DNA of 64,000 nucleotides, from NCBI RefSeq assembly GCF_011397635.1, contig NC_064771.1, forward strand, positions 17,795,379-17,859,378. The letters are read 5' to 3'. Each line of letters opens with the position of its first letter. Positions within the stretch are counted from its first letter, which is position 1. Shown here piece by piece: positions 59,341-64,000 of the stretch. The position numbers were made by a program, and so were the translations under genes. The stretch comes from Epinephelus fuscoguttatus (Eukaryota > Chordata > Actinopteri > Perciformes > Serranidae). Under the pieces are notes generated by a model, which saw nothing but the letters and a program-made list of their open reading frames with translations, was not told where the DNA came from and did not search any database.

Positions 59341-60612
59341 AGGTCCAGTGTGTAGGATTTACGGAGATATACTGGCAGAAAATATAATAAGTACGTTTTC
59401 TTTAGTGTATCACCTGAAAATTAGAGTCATTGTGTAATCGTTACCTTAACATGACCCCTTTATGTCTATATGGGGAGCGAGTCCTTGTCCACAGAATCCG
59501 TCATTTTGCACTGCCATGTTTCTACAGTTGCCTAGAATGGACAAACCAAACACTGGCTTTAGATAGAGCCATTTCTGTTTCTGTGATTTTGTGCCAGGTG
59601 CCTCCGTTATCAGCCCCTCCACAATGAGTGTCAGAAAAACAGTATTGTCTCAACATGAAACTGCTTTAATTAGTGTTAGTCCAATTTATTTATTTTTTGT
59701 ATTTATTTATATATTTATTTTCTGGAGAGGACAAGACCTCTGCTGATAATTTGGCTAAGTTTTCGGGGAAAAATGGTGAGCAAACATTAGCAGGTGCTAG
59801 GCTAGTGGCCCATCTCCAATATGCTAAACAGTGTTGGAAAAAACACTGATCTGTAATGTCAAACCAACACATTCTCACTCCAACCTTGTCACATATTAAC
59901 GTTTGGTCATGGGCTTTCCACGTTGACATTTGACGTGCAAGGTTCCCTGGGTGTGTTGGTTGGGACGTTCTGGAAGTCCATGTCAATTTCAGACTCTTAC
60001 ATGTATTGTCATTTTGTTTTTTTTTTTTATAAAATGCACATCCGTTTTCACAGGAAATTTAACGTTACGTACACTCGCTTACAAAACACACTGTGTCGGT
60101 ACAACACCATGAACGTTTTTTCCTTTAACAACACACATGGTTAACATTTGCCAACACACGCATATGGTTGGGCTTAGGCAACAAAAGCATGTGGTTGGGT
60201 TTAGGAAAAAATAACAGGGTCTGACTTTACAATCTCACAGGAAGCGAACGCCAGCTTCCCGGGTGAAAGCTCCAACCCGCCCTGCTCAGACCTCTGTCGC
60301 TTACCCTTCGTTGTTGTCCTACCACGTTCTGTTAAAAAATAATGGCAACTCGTCGTGTATCACGCTGACATGAAACATTGCAGTTTTTTTGTCAGTGTCT
60401 GACGCCGGTTTTCGACAACTTCCGAGTTGGTAAAACTGCTTTTTTCTGTGTTTTTACTTGTCCATTTATTTTTAGAGAGGAGGCACCTCTGTGGATAATA
60501 TGGCTCTTGGTAAAAACTCCTGAACAAGGACCACAGAAGGAATTCTAACCTGGAGAAGTTTCAGCTGGTTGGAATCTACAATCCTCACCACTAGATGGCA
60601 CTATATCCCACA
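59341..60612. mobile_element. Teleost dispersed element with nested repeat
   Basis: Left end aggtccagtgtgtaggattt and right end cactagatggcactatatcc, a familiar fish pair of ends. The stretch at about 59.87-60.30 kb belongs to other repeats inserted in it (see 640-870 and 20.4 kb). Confidence 0.55.
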
Positions 60613-61168
60613 GAGATTCAAATTTGTAATTGTTTATTAACATCTTCTTCAATGTAAGAACAGGAGAAATAGGTAAATTCAGGCTTTAGAAATGTCACTG
60701 CAAGAGAAGTATTAATACGTTACCACATCACATTGAAAATACTCTATTACAGTATTTTTCATACTTGTTCAATATTGCACCTGTTGGACATCCAACACCA
60801 GAAACTCTCCTATGCAGATTTAAATCTATGAAGCTGCACACTCAGAATTTGTGTGTGTCTGTGTATGTATCTGTGTTTGCATACACAAATAGCCATATCC
60901 ACCATCAATAGATCAGTGCTGTCACTGTGCAATGCTCAGAGGTCAGTGGTGGGGATATAAAGTCGGCAGTGGGCGGTGTTTTCTCAGTACCAGAGGGTGT
61001 CCTCTAGACATTGAAGCATCCATCTAACCCTTTTTAAGGTAAAACATACAAACACAGCTCCAGTTACAAGCCTCCGGCCTCCCCCTGCCTTTCTATCGGA
61101 AAGTTTGACCTCACACTCTTGTCCATACCACTGGCCTTCATCCCTTCACCTCTGTCCTGCATTAAAGG

Positions 61169-61176
61169 TATATAAG
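61169..61176 (+). promoter_or_regulatory. TATA-like box of the right-edge gene
   Basis: ggTATATAAGag, 116 nt upstream of the ATG. A second candidate, gaTATAAAgtc at 60955-60962, lies upstream of a possible non-coding exon ending at 61038 (ttttaag/gtaaaa). The acceptors ctgcattaaag (61166) and cttactcag (about 61228) could join it to the coding exon. Confidence 0.4.
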
Positions 61177-61291
61177 AGTGGTATTAAGCTGGCACACAGT
61201 GAAGCCAACAGAGACTCATCTTACTCAGAGAGGCCGGTGACATCAGGGCTGAGACAGGCTCATCGCAGCAGCTTAAAGCCTCCAAATCGAG

Positions 61292-61340
61292 ATGCCCGCC
61301 ACCACCAGAATCATTTCTAACCCCCGGATGTCGGATAAAG
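61292..61340 (+). CDS. Right-edge gene, coding exon 1
   Basis: ATG to the gtgaac donor, 16 codons plus one base. A second in-frame ATG (MSDK) lies at 61328-61330. Confidence 0.6.
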
Positions 61341-63035
61341 GTGAACTTTATATTCTGCATTTCACACCATTTAAAATCATTACATACAGGAGATGTTAAT
61401 TTTTTTCAACACAAATATTTTCTCCTTTTCTTTCAAATTCGGCCTTTAAATATCATCGCAGCATAAACTTGTTGGTGCATGTAATGCAGAAATCATTATC
61501 AGCAATGCTTTAAATGTAGCGATTTAACAACCCCACTGTGTGTCTGCAGCAGTTTTTTTTATCATCCTCCGAGGCAGATCCAGAGTGAATGGGTCACTAG
61601 AGTTAATGTCTGTGTGGAAAGCGCAATATTTCACTGGCTGATTTCACGCTTGTTGCTATGAAGGGCGTATAATGGTTTTACTGCGGGGGAGCAAAGGTTC
61701 TCAAGTGTCAACATCATCTGCATTAAAAAAGATTTAGCATGCCGTATGCGTTAAAAAGCTGTCTGCGTGGTAAAACACCAGTCGTGAAAACGGGTGACAG
61801 TCAGCAGGATTGTAACTTATCGATGTCAGCCAAGGAAAATGGACACATAAGGACCTGTAACATAAGAGTCTTGCAGCTAGTTTGCAGTCGCTGTTGTTGA
61901 AAATAGTAGAATTGTTAGCTTTTTAATGATGGGAATCCAAAAAGTACTTCCTTAAATTTGACAGTATCACTATCGAAACAGACGCTGTGAATAGTTAATC
62001 GCACATAATCAAAAACATTGATTCAAACTCCTGTCGCTTGACTAATGAACCCCTGTACAGATTGCGACAGAGGGGGCTCAAGGCTCCTTTTAAGCTTAAA
62101 TGTTTTTGTATGGTGTCATGTTGTAATGAGGCCCTGACAAAGCACTTATTTTTTCATCACCTTGTGCTATATACAGACAGGTGGCTTAACATTCTCACAC
62201 GGACTCCCCGGGCCTCCTCTCGACAGACAGATAAATATGAGCTCATTGAGACGTGACACGCATACTGAGCGGCATAAAAATAACCGTTAAGTTTGAAAAA
62301 TGTGGATAACGATGACAAGTAGATGTATGCGGGGCTTCACCTTGAATCCTGCGCCTCAGCTTTAACAGTGCCATTCAAAACTGGTTGTGATTAAATTATT
62401 TTTTTTGCTTCCCAAGATAAACTTCACAAGCTCTCTGAGATGGTGTTTATTTTGGAAATGATGTCGCTTATTGAATTAAATAAAATACATTGCTTATGTT
62501 CGTCAGTACTGACCTCTTAATGTTGCTGGTTAGGGGGTAGTCAGGGTTAGGGCTCGGGTCTGGGTTTCAATTAGGCTGCACTGGCTGGCTGATCTGGTGT
62601 GTGCCATAGAGGACGAGGATTGGTGATGTGGAAAAGTTTGCACCTTCGCTCAGAGGACTAGTGTTCAAACTCCAAGCAAAGAGTAGACCGTTGGACCTGA
62701 GGACCGAGGAAGAGGCTTGTCCAATTTTATGTTTGAGTGGGTGCTGACTGTCCCGGTAGAACCTGTGGTTAAGGTAGGAGTGTTATTGGATGGTGATGTT
62801 GGGTTAGGGTAGGGTTGTGGTGGTCTTGATGCTGCTGGTTAGGGGGTAGTGTAAGGTGTTGGGGTTAGGGTTAGGGTTAAAGATATGGATAACAAGTAGA
62901 TTCATGCAGAGCCTCACTTTAAATGTTCACAATACCATAAAAACCTGCAATGTCATGAGTTAATTCATTTTACTAGAATTCACACCTAGCAATTTTTTCT
63001 GCTTGCAAAAATAAACGTCATTAATGTTCTCAGAC

Positions 63036-63072
<37 letters not shown>

Positions 63073-63976
63073 TGTGAACAAACTGGGTAGTTTATTTTGC
63101 AGATGATGTTGCTTGTTGATATAAATACAACACATTATTTATGCTAGTCAACGCTGACTTCGTAACACTACGGGGATTAAGTGTCCCCTCCACATAATCC
63201 CTGTCCTTAGCAAACCGGAGACTGTGTGCTTACACATGAGTATTAGTTACAGAATTGGCATCAGGGCTAATGCATGTTACGCAACTATAATTATCAATTA
63301 TTACTTCAAGGAAAGTTATGACACAATACTGCTGGCTGTAATCAACTTTAATTTGCTAGCAGACGTAATTATTTCCTGTCTGTAACATAAGCCCCTTTCA
63401 TTAAAGGGACATTATTAAGTTTAGGAATGAAGCACGTGTTACAATTGATTATCCTCACATGAACTCGTGCAAAACAGCTGCTTTTGCTTTGAGGCAAAAT
63501 TTAAAATATCATTTGCTAGTTTTTGGATGGCTTTATTTAACTCCTGGTTGTTTATTTACTTCAATAAACAAATGCTGAACCTACATCCCCTGCTTATTCG
63601 ATTCATGCGAGCAGATCATGTCCCTTCTTATCTCATAAACTGCTCTGAGCGTCACGCTGCACTCCGGTGTGGCTGAAGCCAACCGCAGTATGTGAGGTGT
63701 CTTGTTAATTCCAACTGCGTGGCATGAGTCAATCGCTGGCTCCAGGAAGCATGCGGTTGCTGATGATCTGACAGAGGCAGATGGTTTTCTAAGTATACAC
63801 CGTTTTACACCTCATCACCTATTGAGACACACCTGACACATACCTTCACGGCCTATAGTTTATATATAACAGCTGAGTATCTTGATCTTTATATGCATTG
63901 CTCTGGTGAAAACAAATTTTTGTTTTGTTTTGTTTTTTTGCAGCAAAAAATGCTAAATCTGGAAACACACCCACAG
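61292..63976 (+). CDS. First two coding exons of a gene leaving the window; likely PRY/SPRY paralogue
   Basis: Exon 1 (61292-61340, 49 nt, phase 1 end, gtgaac donor) encodes MPATTRIISNPRMSDK. Exon 2 (63944-63976, 33 nt, phase 1 to 1, cag acceptor and gtaaga donor) encodes A-KNAKSGNTPT. The B30.2 gene at 52-53 kb begins with the same plan: MP start, exon 1 ending in phase 1, 33-nt exon 2, Lys- and Thr/Pro-rich content, and a TATA promoter. I therefore infer a head-to-head paralogue, but the domain-bearing exons lie beyond the right edge. ATG context is gagATGC. Confidence 0.55.
62862..62878. repeat. Short telomere-like (GGGTTA)n run
   Basis: Nearly three ggttag units inside a G/T-rich tract that runs from 62.52 to 62.88 kb. 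Confidence 0.8.
63033..63073. repeat. (GAT)n microsatellite
   Basis: About 13 gat units. Confidence 0.95.
63944..63976 (+). CDS. Right-edge gene, coding exon 2 (33 nt)
   Basis: Strong T-rich tract and cag acceptor, gtaaga donor. Open in phase 1 after exon 1. Confidence 0.6.
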
Positions 63977-64000
63977 GTAAGACAGTCACCTTAATAAAGG

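Larger units (their letters stand above)
62300..63160. repeat. Ancient ~580-bp tandem duplication in intron 1 of the right-edge gene
   Basis: ggataacgatgacaagtaga (62305) and ggataacaagtagattcatg (62888) begin parallel stretches. tgctggttagggggtagt occurs at 62523 and 62832. Confidence 0.55.

Overview
The window is nuclear DNA of a bony fish, most likely a percomorph teleost. Every gene is split by GT-AG introns. The predicted proteins are vertebrate muscle and lysosomal families. The spacers are packed with small DNA transposons, tRNA-derived SINEs, a Tc1 copy and microsatellites of the kind common in teleosts. There is no bacterial-style gene packing and no CRISPR array.

Left edge (1-3.55 kb, + strand): the last six coding exons (236 codons) of a histidine acid phosphatase of the ACP2/ACP4 type. 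The HD catalytic motif, a transmembrane anchor and a short tail are visible, and the 5' part lies off the window. It is tail-to-tail with the main gene.

3.67-34.04 kb (- strand): a complete fast-type myosin-binding protein C gene (mybpc2). I traced 33 coding exons whose phases all agree. They total 3402 nt (1133 residues) and give the order acidic N-terminus, Ig C1, M-domain, Ig C2-C5, Fn3 C6-C7, Ig C8, Fn3 C9, Ig C10. The N-terminus is spread over six symmetric 15-24 nt microexons across about 12 kb. An apparent alternative first coding exon lies at 33.0 kb. Introns hold several nested mobile elements.

34.1-51.9 kb: a gene-poor spacer with many repeats: an inverted-repeat cluster at 39.5 kb, a 404-bp tandem duplication, a hAT-like element filled with a 32-bp minisatellite, and a degenerate 25-30 bp tandem array. 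A possible broken exon pair with a homeobox-repressor-like motif sits at 50.8-51.0 kb.

51.96-53.22 kb (- strand): a complete five-exon, 239-residue PRY/SPRY (B30.2) protein gene with a TATA box. 54.5-56.7 kb: a broken Tc1 transposon interrupted by another element. 61.0-64.0 kb (+ strand): the first two coding exons of a gene that leaves the window. Its exon-2 length, phases and N-terminal composition match the PRY/SPRY gene, so I read it as a divergent paralogue facing it head to head.

mybpc2 encodes a sarcomere thick-filament protein. Its pairing with an ACP-type phosphatase recalls human 19q13.33 (MYBPC2, ACP4) and the paralogous 11p11.2 (MYBPC3, ACP2), so the pairing probably predates the tetrapod/teleost split.
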